Both the position numbers and the translations under genes were made by a program. Of a stretch of 61,627 bases of DNA, positions 36,483 to 44,685 are shown in pieces. The stretch spans positions 1 to 61,627 of the forward strand of contig JAGHSF010000026.1 of NCBI GenBank assembly GCA_018065985.1, given 5' to 3'. The first letter of the stretch is position 1; every line of letters starts with the position of its first letter. The notes under the pieces were generated by a model that saw only the letters and a list, made by a program, of their open reading frames with translations, had not been told where the DNA came from and did no database searches. Origin of the DNA: Candidatus Cryptobacteroides choladohippi (GTDB lineage: Bacteria > Bacteroidota > Bacteroidia > Bacteroidales > UBA932).

Positions 36483-37094
36483 TCACACTTTCGCCTCTTT
36501 GAATACCTCAAGTATCGAAGGGTAGGTGTTTTTGAGGAATGGCGGCAGGCTTGACTTTGCCACCCATGCTGCCTTTGCAATGTCCTCTTCCCTCTGTGGG
36601 GTCAGGTCCACGGGATTTGTGTATAGCATGTTGTACCACCAGGTATGTTTCAGATGCCATACCCCTCCGCGTATGTAGCAGTGGTCAGTGATGCAGATGA
36701 GGTCTCCGAGTTCGAGCTGCTCGACTCCCGTTTCCTCCTGAACCTCGCGCATTGCGGTCAGGCTGATGTCCTCCCCGGCTTCCTGATGCCCTTTGGGCAG
36801 GTCCCAGAGGCCGTTTCTGCTGATGAGCAGGTAATCTCCGCGACGGTTGCAGACGAGTCCTCCGGCAGCATTCACTTCCTTGAATTCGGCGCAGAGCCTG
36901 CGGTACATCAGTTCTGTGTTGTCGCACGGAAGATAGATGCGGCTGAGCGATCCCGAAGCCTCGAACATGTCGACGAAGGTGTGAAGGTCAATCCTGTCCG
37001 AAATGTGGAACTCTATGGCATTGGGGTCTGAAAGAGCCTGGTCGTCCGGCTCGCAGATAATGATGCATCGCTTCTCGAAGTAAATCTTGTGCAT
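36483..37094 (-). CDS. Nudix hydrolase
   Basis: 203 residues. The Nudix box is perfect: Gly102, five residues, Glu108, seven residues, REVQEETGV (116-124). The approximately 75-residue N-terminal region (IIICEPDDQALSDPNAIEFH) is extra compared with minimal Nudix enzymes. Substrate is not predictable: nucleoside diphosphate-X compounds in general. It starts 53 bases before the inverted repeat and queA. Confidence 0.92.
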   Translation of the reverse strand: MHKIYFEKRCIIICEPDDQALSDPNAIEFHISDRIDLHTFVDMFEASGSLSRIYLPCDNTELMYRRLCAEFKEVNAAGGLVCNRRGDYLLISRNGLWDLPKGHQEAGEDISLTAMREVQEETGVEQLELGDLICITDHCYIRGGVWHLKHTWWYNMLYTNPVDLTPQREEDIAKAAWVAKSSLPPFLKNTYPSILEVFKEAKV

Positions 37095-37103
37095 AATATT
37101 TGC

Positions 37104-37111
37104 TATCTTTG
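37104..37111 (+). promoter_or_regulatory. -7 box TATCTTTG of the SRPBCC-rRNA methyltransferase operon
   Basis: Perfect -7 box on the plus strand; the transcript would start at about 37115-37117. A weak TTG -33 candidate lies too close. It faces the minus-strand boxes at 37124-37140. Confidence 0.5.
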
Positions 37112-37123
37112 CCTGATTGAACG

Positions 37124-37140
37124 CAAAAATAGCAAAAATA
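37124..37140 (-). promoter_or_regulatory. Tandem -7 boxes TATTTTTG of the Nudix gene
   Basis: Two TATTTTTG copies on the minus strand (37140-37133 and 37131-37124), nine bases apart. Starts would fall 23 to 35 bases upstream of the Nudix ATG. No clear -33 partner. Confidence 0.45.
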
Positions 37141-37146
37141 CGCGAT

Positions 37147-37590
37147 ATGACAGCACATTACGAGAGCAAGCACGGACAGGTTCTCCGCAGAAAGGAGGAA
37201 CTTTTCATGGCTTTCACCGACATGCGGAACTTTACACGCATGATGCCTGAACAGGCACAGTCCCAGGTCAGCCTCGATGCCGATTTCGACAACCTCTGGG
37301 CGACTGTCCAGAACTTCAAGATCGGTGTCAGGATCGACGAGAGGGTGCCCTACAGCACAATCCGTCTGGTGAGTACGAACTCCCCCGTGGAATTCGTCGG
37401 TGCCCTGCACTTTGACGAGTCCGCCCTTCCGGGCAGGACCGATTTCCATGTGGTGCTTGACGCGAATCTCAACATGGTGATGCGCGCCATGCTCGGCAAG
37501 AAGATCCAGGAGGCACTCGACAAGCTTGTGCAGGGACTGGTGGACGTATCGGAAGGCAAGATGCCTGATATTCCCGAAGGAATGATCTAG
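37147..37590 (+). CDS. SRPBCC/START-like small protein
   Basis: 147 residues. Sequence alternates strands and ends in a long amphipathic helix (MRAMLGKKIQEALDKLVQG), as in polyketide-cyclase/START folds that bind hydrophobic ligands. No active-site motif. The protein type is conserved in Bacteroidales. ATG at 37147 is used; an in-frame TTG at 37117 lies right at the predicted transcript start and would add 10 residues. It precedes the methyltransferase by three bases. Confidence 0.7.
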   Translation: MTAHYESKHGQVLRRKEELFMAFTDMRNFTRMMPEQAQSQVSLDADFDNLWATVQNFKIGVRIDERVPYSTIRLVSTNSPVEFVGALHFDESALPGRTDFHVVLDANLNMVMRAMLGKKIQEALDKLVQGLVDVSEGKMPDIPEGMI

Positions 37591-37593
37591 ACC

Positions 37594-38778
37594 ATGAATG
37601 ACGCAGCATCAGTTGCAGTCCGCCTGAATCCTTTCAAGCAGCCGGATGCCGGGCTCCCCATGCTGGAGGGGGCGCGGCAGGTGCCCTGGAGCCCGTACGG
37701 GTACATCCTGGAGGAACGCCCCGTATTCACCCTGCACCCGCTTTTCCATGCTGGATGCTATTACGTGCAGGACAGCAGTGCGATGTACGTCGGGCACATC
37801 TTCCGCAAGACTCTCTCCCGTACCCTCGGAGAAGATTCCGGGCGGTCCCGGACCCCAATCCGCGTCCTCGACCTCTGCGCAGCCCCCGGAGGAAAGACGA
37901 CTGACCTGGCGGCCTCGCTTCGCGAAGCCTTTGGCAATGACTTCCTGCTGGTGAGCAACGAGGTCATGAAAGACCGATTCCGCATACTCAGGGACAACGT
38001 GGCCCGCTGGGGCGATCCCAACGTGGCTGTCACCAATGTGGACCCTGCCGCCTTTGCGCGCCTGGAGGGCTTCTTTGACATCATCGTGGCCGACGTGCCC
38101 TGCAGCGGGGAAGGAATGTTCCGCAAGGATCCCCGTGCCGTCGAGGAATGGAGCCCCGAGGTGGTGCAGCTCTGCGCTGCCCGCCAGAAGAGGATACTGG
38201 CCGATGTGTGGCCTGCGCTGAAGCCCGGCGGTGCTCTCGTGTACAGCACCTGCACCTACGAGGATGCCGAGAACGACAGCAACCTCGAATGGGCTGCGAA
38301 TGAGCTTGGCGGCAGCATCGTGACTCCGGAGAACGAGTTCGCCGACTGGGGCGTTGCCCTGACGCGTCACGGCAACCTGCTTCGCGTGGGTGCGGTCCCC
38401 GGTGAAGGCCAGTGGGTCGGAGCCCTTGTCAAGGATGGGACCTCCGATTCAGGTTTTTACGGCAATGACGCCCTGAATGTGCTCCGTCCGGAGCGCATGG
38501 GGCTGAAGAAAGGTGAGCAGAAGGGAAAGGATTTCGTCCCTGACGCCGACTGGGCACTCAGTCTCGACTTCCCCAGAGGCCAGTACCCCGAAGCGGACCT
38601 CGACAAGCCCACGGCGCTCGGTTTCCTGCACAGGGATTCCATTTTCCTGCCTGATGCGCCTCTGGGATACATATTGGTCACATACAAGGGCATACCCCTT
38701 GGATTCGTTAAGAACATCGGCCGCAGGTGCAACAACCTCTACCCGCAGGCCAGAAGAATATTGATGGACATAAGATGA
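37594..38778 (+). CDS. RsmF/NOP2-type rRNA cytosine-C5 methyltransferase
   Basis: 394 residues. SAM motif I VLDLCAAPGGKTTDLA (about 90), catalytic cysteine in ADVPCSGEGMF, second cysteine in YSTCTYEDAEND, and KDPRAVEEWSPEVV. A C-terminal PUA-like part ends with GRRCNNLYPQARRI. The N-terminus starts directly at SVAVRLNPFKQ; about 25-30 residues that normally precede this are absent, and an in-frame TAG six bases upstream rules out extension. Typical homologues are about 450-480 residues. ATGA overlap with the next gene. Confidence 0.9.
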   Translation: MNDAASVAVRLNPFKQPDAGLPMLEGARQVPWSPYGYILEERPVFTLHPLFHAGCYYVQDSSAMYVGHIFRKTLSRTLGEDSGRSRTPIRVLDLCAAPGGKTTDLAASLREAFGNDFLLVSNEVMKDRFRILRDNVARWGDPNVAVTNVDPAAFARLEGFFDIIVADVPCSGEGMFRKDPRAVEEWSPEVVQLCAARQKRILADVWPALKPGGALVYSTCTYEDAENDSNLEWAANELGGSIVTPENEFADWGVALTRHGNLLRVGAVPGEGQWVGALVKDGTSDSGFYGNDALNVLRPERMGLKKGEQKGKDFVPDADWALSLDFPRGQYPEADLDKPTALGFLHRDSIFLPDAPLGYILVTYKGIPLGFVKNIGRRCNNLYPQARRILMDIR

Positions 38779-39605
38779 AAAGAACCGTTATCGTTGCAGC
38801 AATGCTGCTTGTCAGTGCACTGGCATCCGCCCAGAGCTCGGAAGAATTCCTCGCAAGGTACCAGCGCCAGGTTAAGATGCTGGGAGCTGCCGGAGTAGGC
38901 GTGGAGCCCATAATCGACAAGTGGGAAGAGGCTTTCCCGGAGGATGGTAGCATGCTCGAGGCCCGTTTCCTCTACTTCTACATGAAGGGACAGAGCACCG
39001 AGGTGGTGAAGAAGGATGAAGACAGATATCTTGGAAAAAAGCCGATTCTCACCCTTCCGGATTCCCTTGGCCGCGATGTGCACTTTTTCGAGGAGACAAT
39101 GTTCGTCGATTCTCTCTTCGCGCGCAGCCAGAATGCCATAGACAAAGCCATCAGCTGTCATCCTGACGACATCCAGTACCGTCTCGACAAGATCTCGTCG
39201 CTCTTTGCATACGAGAAGGAGAGTCCGGACCTGGCATATGCCGAACTGGTCAGTATGATAGACCGCAACACCGCTTCCCATCCGGCATGGAAGTATAATG
39301 GCGAGGACCTGTCTGAAGACGAGTTCGTCGACATAGTCCAGGAATACTGCTCGTCGTTCTTCAAGATAGGGACGCCCAACGGATACGAGCTCTTCCTTGC
39401 GATCTCCCAGAAGATGAACAAACTCTATCCCCAGAATGCAGCCTTCGTCGGCAATATCGGCTCCTACTGGTTCATTGGAAAGAACAACTACAGGAAGGCC
39501 CAGTCATTCTACAGGAAGGCGCTCAAGCTCGACCCCGCCGACGTTGCCGCAAACAGGAACATGCAGATTCTCGAGAAGAAGATGGCTTCCGGGAAGAAGA
39601 AGTAG
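38775..39605 (+). CDS. Exported TPR-like protein
   Basis: 276 residues. Sec signal MKRTVIVAAMLLVSALASAQ. The remainder is helical, with the last part (AFVGNIGSYWFIGKNNYRKA, then SFYRKALKLDPADVAANRNM) a recognisable TPR pair. The Bacteroidales homologues are periplasmic proteins of unknown role. ATG overlaps the methyltransferase stop (ATGA). It converges with the LolE-type gene nine bases away. Confidence 0.75.
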   Translation: MKRTVIVAAMLLVSALASAQSSEEFLARYQRQVKMLGAAGVGVEPIIDKWEEAFPEDGSMLEARFLYFYMKGQSTEVVKKDEDRYLGKKPILTLPDSLGRDVHFFEETMFVDSLFARSQNAIDKAISCHPDDIQYRLDKISSLFAYEKESPDLAYAELVSMIDRNTASHPAWKYNGEDLSEDEFVDIVQEYCSSFFKIGTPNGYELFLAISQKMNKLYPQNAAFVGNIGSYWFIGKNNYRKAQSFYRKALKLDPADVAANRNMQILEKKMASGKKK

Positions 39606-39614
39606 CAGCGGCCT

Positions 39615-40775
39615 CTATTCGCTGCGCATGGTCTGGGCCGGATCCACTTTCGAGATGAATACGGACGGCAGCGCAAGCAGCAGCATGATCGCTGCAAATG
39701 CAAGAATGTCAGCCAGAATGACACCGGGAACATTCACGCTTACCGGCACGAAGCTTACGAAGTAGTTTGCCGGGTTGAGCCTGATGAGGTGGGTCGTGCC
39801 CTGGATGAGGCAGAACAGCAGCGCAGCCGCGTTCCCGACCAGCAAACCTTTCAGCACGATGCGTGCGCTGACGCGCAGGAATACGCCCGCAATGCCTCTG
39901 GACGTCATTCCCATGGCTTTCAGCGTGCCTATGGTGGAGGTGTTCCTGAGCAGCATTATCAGCAGTCCGGAAATCATGTTGAACCCCGCCACAATGGTCA
40001 TCAGTATCAGTATGGCCGACACATTGAAGTCTATCAGGTCGAGCCAGTCGAACAGTGTCGAGAACCGTTCTGTGGAGGCCTGTGCAATTGGAATGTCGTC
40101 GTCGGGTCCTGCGCTGAGGGAGCATATGCTGCCTATGGCTGCTGTGGCTTCCCTTATTCCCTCACGCGTGTTGTGTCGCTTGTCCAGGGTGATTTCCAGA
40201 GAGGAAACCTCGTTCTCGTCCCAGTCGTTAAGGCGTTGCATGTCGCTGATTGGAACATAGACTATCTGGGCGTCATCTGTATCGAGCAGGCTGTCGTAGA
40301 CTTCCTCGACGGTGAAGTTCCTCATCTTGACCTTGCTGCCTATGAAATAGCTGAGCATCCTGTCACCTTTCGTGAGACCCAGCTGTGTGGCAAGGTGGTC
40401 CGGCACTCTGGCATGCAGTGTGGAATCGCTGCTTTCGACACCTTTGAATACCACGCCGGCAATGTCCTGCCCGTTGCGTACTATGCCGGCTCTGTATACT
40501 GCTGGTTTGATCTCCTCCACGCCGGGATACGCCTTTATCTCGGGCAGATATGACTGATTCTCCGATATCGACTCATCTTCTCCGTAGTAGCTGAAGCCGG
40601 AAGCTGACAGCAGGATGTCGCCGCTGACACCGGATACGCCGCTCCTGATCTCCTCCCGGAAACCAGCAGATATGGCCACGGCCACTATCATTATGAAGAA
40701 TGATATGGCTATCGCTCCTGCGGACAGTCTTTCCTTGAATCGGAGTTTGTGTGCTATGAATGACCCGGCTGCCAT
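39615..40775 (-). CDS. LolE/FtsX-type ABC permease
   Basis: 386 residues. Four membrane helices: one near residue 25 (AGAIAISFFIMIVAVAIS), then three at the C-terminal half (ILILMTIVAGFNMISGLLIML; an 'alpha' region; LADILAFAAIMLLLALPSVF). The central periplasmic MacB-like domain lies between about 45 and 240. Such proteins export lipoproteins or act on the envelope with a separate ATPase; no ATPase gene is present here. The ATG at 40775 is chosen because it overlaps the previous stop as TGATG. Confidence 0.88.
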   Translation of the reverse strand: MAAGSFIAHKLRFKERLSAGAIAISFFIMIVAVAISAGFREEIRSGVSGVSGDILLSASGFSYYGEDESISENQSYLPEIKAYPGVEEIKPAVYRAGIVRNGQDIAGVVFKGVESSDSTLHARVPDHLATQLGLTKGDRMLSYFIGSKVKMRNFTVEEVYDSLLDTDDAQIVYVPISDMQRLNDWDENEVSSLEITLDKRHNTREGIREATAAIGSICSLSAGPDDDIPIAQASTERFSTLFDWLDLIDFNVSAILILMTIVAGFNMISGLLIMLLRNTSTIGTLKAMGMTSRGIAGVFLRVSARIVLKGLLVGNAAALLFCLIQGTTHLIRLNPANYFVSFVPVSVNVPGVILADILAFAAIMLLLALPSVFISKVDPAQTMRSE

Positions 40776-41809
40776 CACGGACATATGTTTTTGAAGCAAT
40801 CGTATATGTTGATAATGGTGTTCACATAGGAAGCGGTTTCCTCTCCCTTGAAGATGCCAAGCTGTACATCCTCGTTGTCGAGGATGGTGCTGTCCCGCAT
40901 CTCGGGGAGCACGGCGAGTATGTCGTCCCAGTAGCGGGGCTCCATGCCCTTCTGCCTGGCGAGGTGGATGCAGTCGCGAAGGCGGCCTGTGCCTGCGTTG
41001 TAGGCGGCAAGTACAAACTTCTCCAGTTCGTCACGGTCGGCAGCCATGTCTCTGTAGCGGTTGGACAGCCTGCCGAGCAGCCTTGCGCCGGCCTGGATGC
41101 TCTTTTCCGGGTCAACAAGCTCCTCGAAGCCCATCCTCCGGGCTGTTGCAGGCATCAGCTGCATGAGTCCCGTCGCTCCTCGTGCCGATATCGCCTCGAT
41201 GTGGAACCTGGATTCCTTGTATATGAGCGCGGCCATCATCCTCCAGTCCCATCCTATGCTGTCCGCATGCACTTTGATCAGAGAATCGTAGGGGGATATC
41301 CATCCTCTTCTGCCGCAGCGGTAGGGGGAACTGTGCCTGAGGTATCTGTCTTTCACGGAGTTGAACCGTCCTGAGGCACGGCATTCCTCCAGCCAGGAGT
41401 CGATGTCGGCAAGAAGATCCCTGTCGCCGGCTCTGACAACCCACATGCTTATGCTGTCAACAGGTGAGGATGCGGCTGTGCCTTCGATATGGATGCTGTC
41501 GCTGTATGGGAGCACGAGTATGTCGATGGCACCTGTCAGCAGAGAGTCCGAGCGGCTTTGGCCCGCGGGGCAGAGCTCAATGGTGTCGGCCATCTCCATG
41601 TCTTTTGCGAATTCCCTGAGCATCATGTAGTTGTACCCGATTCCGAGAGCCTTCGAGGTGTCTCTGTAGGCCGACATCTCGATGGCTGCGCAGAAGCTCT
41701 TGCGCCGCTGGTCCTCCTCGGGGGCGTCAGGTATGAATCGGGACATGGCAAAAACGCCCGCAATCAATGTGAGCGCCAATGCAATCATTGTCCTTTCGAG
41801 TCTGTCCAT
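40775..41809 (-). CDS. Membrane-bound lytic transglycosylase (MltF-like)
   Basis: 344 residues. A membrane anchor (MIALALTLIAGVFAMS) is followed by a shortened solute-binding-like region to about 160. The SLT domain has the catalytic glutamate in IYKESRFH (Glu199), then ISARGATGLMQLMPATARRMG and AYNAGTGRLRD. It cleaves peptidoglycan to 1,6-anhydro ends. It is coupled to the LolE-type gene by TGATG and lies two bases after the porin gene. Confidence 0.92.
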   Translation of the reverse strand: MDRLERTMIALALTLIAGVFAMSRFIPDAPEEDQRRKSFCAAIEMSAYRDTSKALGIGYNYMMLREFAKDMEMADTIELCPAGQSRSDSLLTGAIDILVLPYSDSIHIEGTAASSPVDSISMWVVRAGDRDLLADIDSWLEECRASGRFNSVKDRYLRHSSPYRCGRRGWISPYDSLIKVHADSIGWDWRMMAALIYKESRFHIEAISARGATGLMQLMPATARRMGFEELVDPEKSIQAGARLLGRLSNRYRDMAADRDELEKFVLAAYNAGTGRLRDCIHLARQKGMEPRYWDDILAVLPEMRDSTILDNEDVQLGIFKGEETASYVNTIINIYDCFKNICP

Positions 41810-41811
41810 CC

Positions 41812-44625
41812 CTATCTGTCGGCAGTTCTCAGTCCGCGGCCTGCTCCGCCGCCCATCATGCTGCCGCCGCCCATCATGCCTGCAGAGGCCGATGAACTTC
41901 CGGACGATCCTCCGGACGACCTTGCGCCGCCACCGGAAGCGCCACTGCTCATCTTCTTGTTATGATGAGGCTGGGTATAGAATGGCCAGTAGAGGCCCAG
42001 CTTCAGACCGTTCATGCCGTTGGTTCCCACAATGTAGTGGTCTGCGCTGAAGTAATCGGCCTTGCGCATGGGCCAGCCGCCTCCGGCATTCTGGTATTTG
42101 ATGAATATGACGGCTCTCTTCCACTGCGCGTTGATGAATACGTCGAAGAACGGGCCGTTGTTGTAAAGCTCCTTGTTCTGGTTGTGGAATACGCCCAGCG
42201 CAGGATTCCATGCGGGAGCGTACCAGGCTGTGTTGCAGAATGCGTTTGCTCCCACCTGCATCACAAGGATGTTCTTCGTTTTGGTCTCGTCCTTCTGCAG
42301 AACGAACTGGAAGTACCACCTCAGGTTGAGGGCCAAGGTCGGCAGAGGGAGTACCTCCTGATCTGACGACAGCTGGAACAGAGCCTTGTTGTCGAGATGG
42401 AACGGCCCGAACGCGAAATCCTTGCGAAGGTCGGCCGAGAGAACGCTCATCGCATTTGCATTCTGGCGTGCCACACCAAGGTTGTCGTAGTAGATGTTGT
42501 TTGCCAGCAGGGCGTATCCGACACCCGCATCAAGTTTCCAATGGGGGATGCTCAGGCGGGCCTGGATCTTCGTCGTGGAAATCTTCCCGAAGGAGTTCTC
42601 CCATTTGAAGTGGTTGGTCTGTATGTACTTCTGATAGTAGTTTGGCTCCTGCAGAGAGGTTTCGAAGTGGGCGGTGAGGCTTATGGGGCTCTTCTTTGCC
42701 CGGCGGAACGGGTAAATGTTCATGCCTGCATTGGCCTCTATGCTGAAGTCGGCGGCCTTGATGCCGGCGATGAAGAACTTACCCCTGGCGTCCCAGTTGA
42801 CTGCTCCGCGGAACAACTGGCCCTCGGCGCCGGCATAGGCGTACAGCGAGTTTTCCTTGTGGACACTGGGCCTGATGCTGGTGCTGTCGAAGTAGTGCAT
42901 CATGAGGTCGCCCACGCCCACGTCAAGCTTTGAGACAGCGGCATCTGCCGCCCAGGGCTGGAGCCTCATGAATACCTTGTTGTCGAACTTCGTGACCCCG
43001 AGCGAATCCGCGCTGCGGGTGGGATTCCAGTTGAACTGGTTGTTGTAGAATTCTCTGGCAAAGGTCTCGGTCAATCCGATCTCGTCCTTGTACTGGCGCT
43101 TGAATTGTGTGAATTCCGTGCTGTGGCCGAGGAATGCCGTGGTGATGTCCCTGTCGAGGGAATCCGCGTTGAACACTATGGTGCTGTCCTTCTTCGACCT
43201 TATCCTGTTGATGAAGTTGAACGGGATTCTGAGCTGCTGGTCGAGGTACAGGGTGTTCTTCTTGACAAGGCTGCTGGCTTTTTTCAGGGCAATGTCTATC
43301 TCCCTGGCTTCGATCACGGTGTCGCGTATCCACATGTTGTCCTGAATACCGCCGTTCTCGCCCTGCTGCACCATGTTGTAGATGTAGCCTCCGTGGGCCA
43401 TGTACTTCTTGCCCAGATAGTTCACGTCTACGGCGAAGGTCTTGTTCTTGGTTTCCTGGTTCTCAAGATATCCGCCGCCTCCGAATCTGTCATACAGTAT
43501 GCTGAAGTTGAGGCTTGGAAGTATGTTCTGGGTTGTCAGGAAGTGGATGTCGTCGATTTCCTTGCTGCGGCTTGCGAGCAAGGTTCCGTAATACGCGAGC
43601 TCGGTGTACGGAGTCTTGGAGTTGTAGTGCGGCAGGGTGGACGGATTGTACGTCCAAGCCTGGAGTGCGTTGTAGAAGTCGACCCCATCCTCGGTTTCGC
43701 GCTTGAACCAGTTGTACATCTGTACGGGTGAACCGTCCACGCCCAGCCATGTCGCATTCACGTCCTTTCTGATCCAGGGCTTGTCGTCGAACAGGTGGTA
43801 GTTGTAGGTGGTGTCTATCGGGATGTTGGTCAGCTTGTGGAAATCCTGGTCCACTGTCCAGTGGATTATCCGCTTGTACAGCAGGCTGTCAGGGAGATAG
43901 TAGGTCTCGAGAATTCGCGGGGTCGCCTCCGTTATCGAGTCCTTCTCTGCCTGTCTCTTCTCCTTTGCCTTCTTGAGGCTGTCCATCTGCGCCAGCTTTA
44001 TGGGGAGCTTCTGCTCTGCCGTCCAGGCCTTCTGCTCCTTGCGGCTCAGGGACCTCCACCACTGCTCGAACCTGGCCTTTGCCAAGGCTGCGGAGTCGGC
44101 CAGATAGATGGAGTCGACCTTGCGCCAGTCCATGGAGTCGAGCCTTGCCTTCAGGTATTCCTCTCCGGACTTTATGGAGTCTGAAAGACTGTGGTTCAGG
44201 CGATAGCGGGCGATGAGAGTGTCACCCGAGGTCCTGAGCGAGTCGGAGCTGCGTCTGAGCGAGTCGCAGACGGTCACGTGTGTCAGGGAGTCGATGAGAG
44301 CCACATAGTATCTGTAGCGGAAAGGGTCTGTGTATCGCAGGGAATCGGGAACCTTTATGGTGTCCCTCGCGGTGAGGTGCGGCATGGTGTCTGCGACTTC
44401 GGTGTAGTCGTCCCTCAAGAGGCTGTCGGCCAGCTGGTAATCTCCCAGATCCAGGGTGCCGCGGCGCTGCTTGTAGCCGTCGTGGGGGTATATGACTGTG
44501 TCCTGCGCACTGATTTCAGCAGGGGCTATGGCAGTATGCACGCGGGTACTTCCAAGCCCGAAAACTCCGGACGCGGCTGTTGCCATGACTGCAACAGGGA
44601 ACCATAATCTGCTGATATATTTCAT
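41812..44625 (-). CDS. Putative outer-membrane porin (PF14121-like) with Gly/Ser/Met tail
   Basis: 937 residues. Sec signal, then an N-terminal region rich in DSL motifs (about 40-200), then a long beta-barrel-like part (from about 270, KPWIRKDVNATWLGVDGSP, VDFYNALQAW) typical of the Bacteroidetes putative-porin family. After a likely last strand (LKLGLYWPFYTQPHH) comes a tail of about 45 residues of low complexity (SSGASGGGARSSGGS, then MMGGGSMMGGG) rather than a C-terminal aromatic. The transglycosylase gene follows two bases later. Confidence 0.85.
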   Translation of the reverse strand: MKYISRLWFPVAVMATAASGVFGLGSTRVHTAIAPAEISAQDTVIYPHDGYKQRRGTLDLGDYQLADSLLRDDYTEVADTMPHLTARDTIKVPDSLRYTDPFRYRYYVALIDSLTHVTVCDSLRRSSDSLRTSGDTLIARYRLNHSLSDSIKSGEEYLKARLDSMDWRKVDSIYLADSAALAKARFEQWWRSLSRKEQKAWTAEQKLPIKLAQMDSLKKAKEKRQAEKDSITEATPRILETYYLPDSLLYKRIIHWTVDQDFHKLTNIPIDTTYNYHLFDDKPWIRKDVNATWLGVDGSPVQMYNWFKRETEDGVDFYNALQAWTYNPSTLPHYNSKTPYTELAYYGTLLASRSKEIDDIHFLTTQNILPSLNFSILYDRFGGGGYLENQETKNKTFAVDVNYLGKKYMAHGGYIYNMVQQGENGGIQDNMWIRDTVIEAREIDIALKKASSLVKKNTLYLDQQLRIPFNFINRIRSKKDSTIVFNADSLDRDITTAFLGHSTEFTQFKRQYKDEIGLTETFAREFYNNQFNWNPTRSADSLGVTKFDNKVFMRLQPWAADAAVSKLDVGVGDLMMHYFDSTSIRPSVHKENSLYAYAGAEGQLFRGAVNWDARGKFFIAGIKAADFSIEANAGMNIYPFRRAKKSPISLTAHFETSLQEPNYYQKYIQTNHFKWENSFGKISTTKIQARLSIPHWKLDAGVGYALLANNIYYDNLGVARQNANAMSVLSADLRKDFAFGPFHLDNKALFQLSSDQEVLPLPTLALNLRWYFQFVLQKDETKTKNILVMQVGANAFCNTAWYAPAWNPALGVFHNQNKELYNNGPFFDVFINAQWKRAVIFIKYQNAGGGWPMRKADYFSADHYIVGTNGMNGLKLGLYWPFYTQPHHNKKMSSGASGGGARSSGGSSGSSSASAGMMGGGSMMGGGAGRGLRTADR

Positions 44626-44633
44626 ATAAACTG

Positions 44634-44664
44634 CAAATTTACTTGTTTTTTGGCAATCCGCAAA
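44634..44664 (-). promoter_or_regulatory. Porin promoter (minus arm of a divergent dyad)
   Basis: Minus-strand TTTG (44664-44661), 19-base spacer, TAAATTTG (44641-44634): a full consensus promoter. The porin ATG is eight bases after the box. Confidence 0.75.
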
Positions 44665-44679
44665 AAACGGGTAAATTTG
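44649..44679 (+). promoter_or_regulatory. Kinase-gene promoter (plus arm of a divergent dyad)
   Basis: TTTG (44649-44652), 19-base spacer, TAAATTTG (44672-44679): a full consensus promoter interlocked with the minus-strand one. The ATG at 44686 starts six bases after the box. Confidence 0.75.
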
Positions 44680-44685
44680 TACTGT

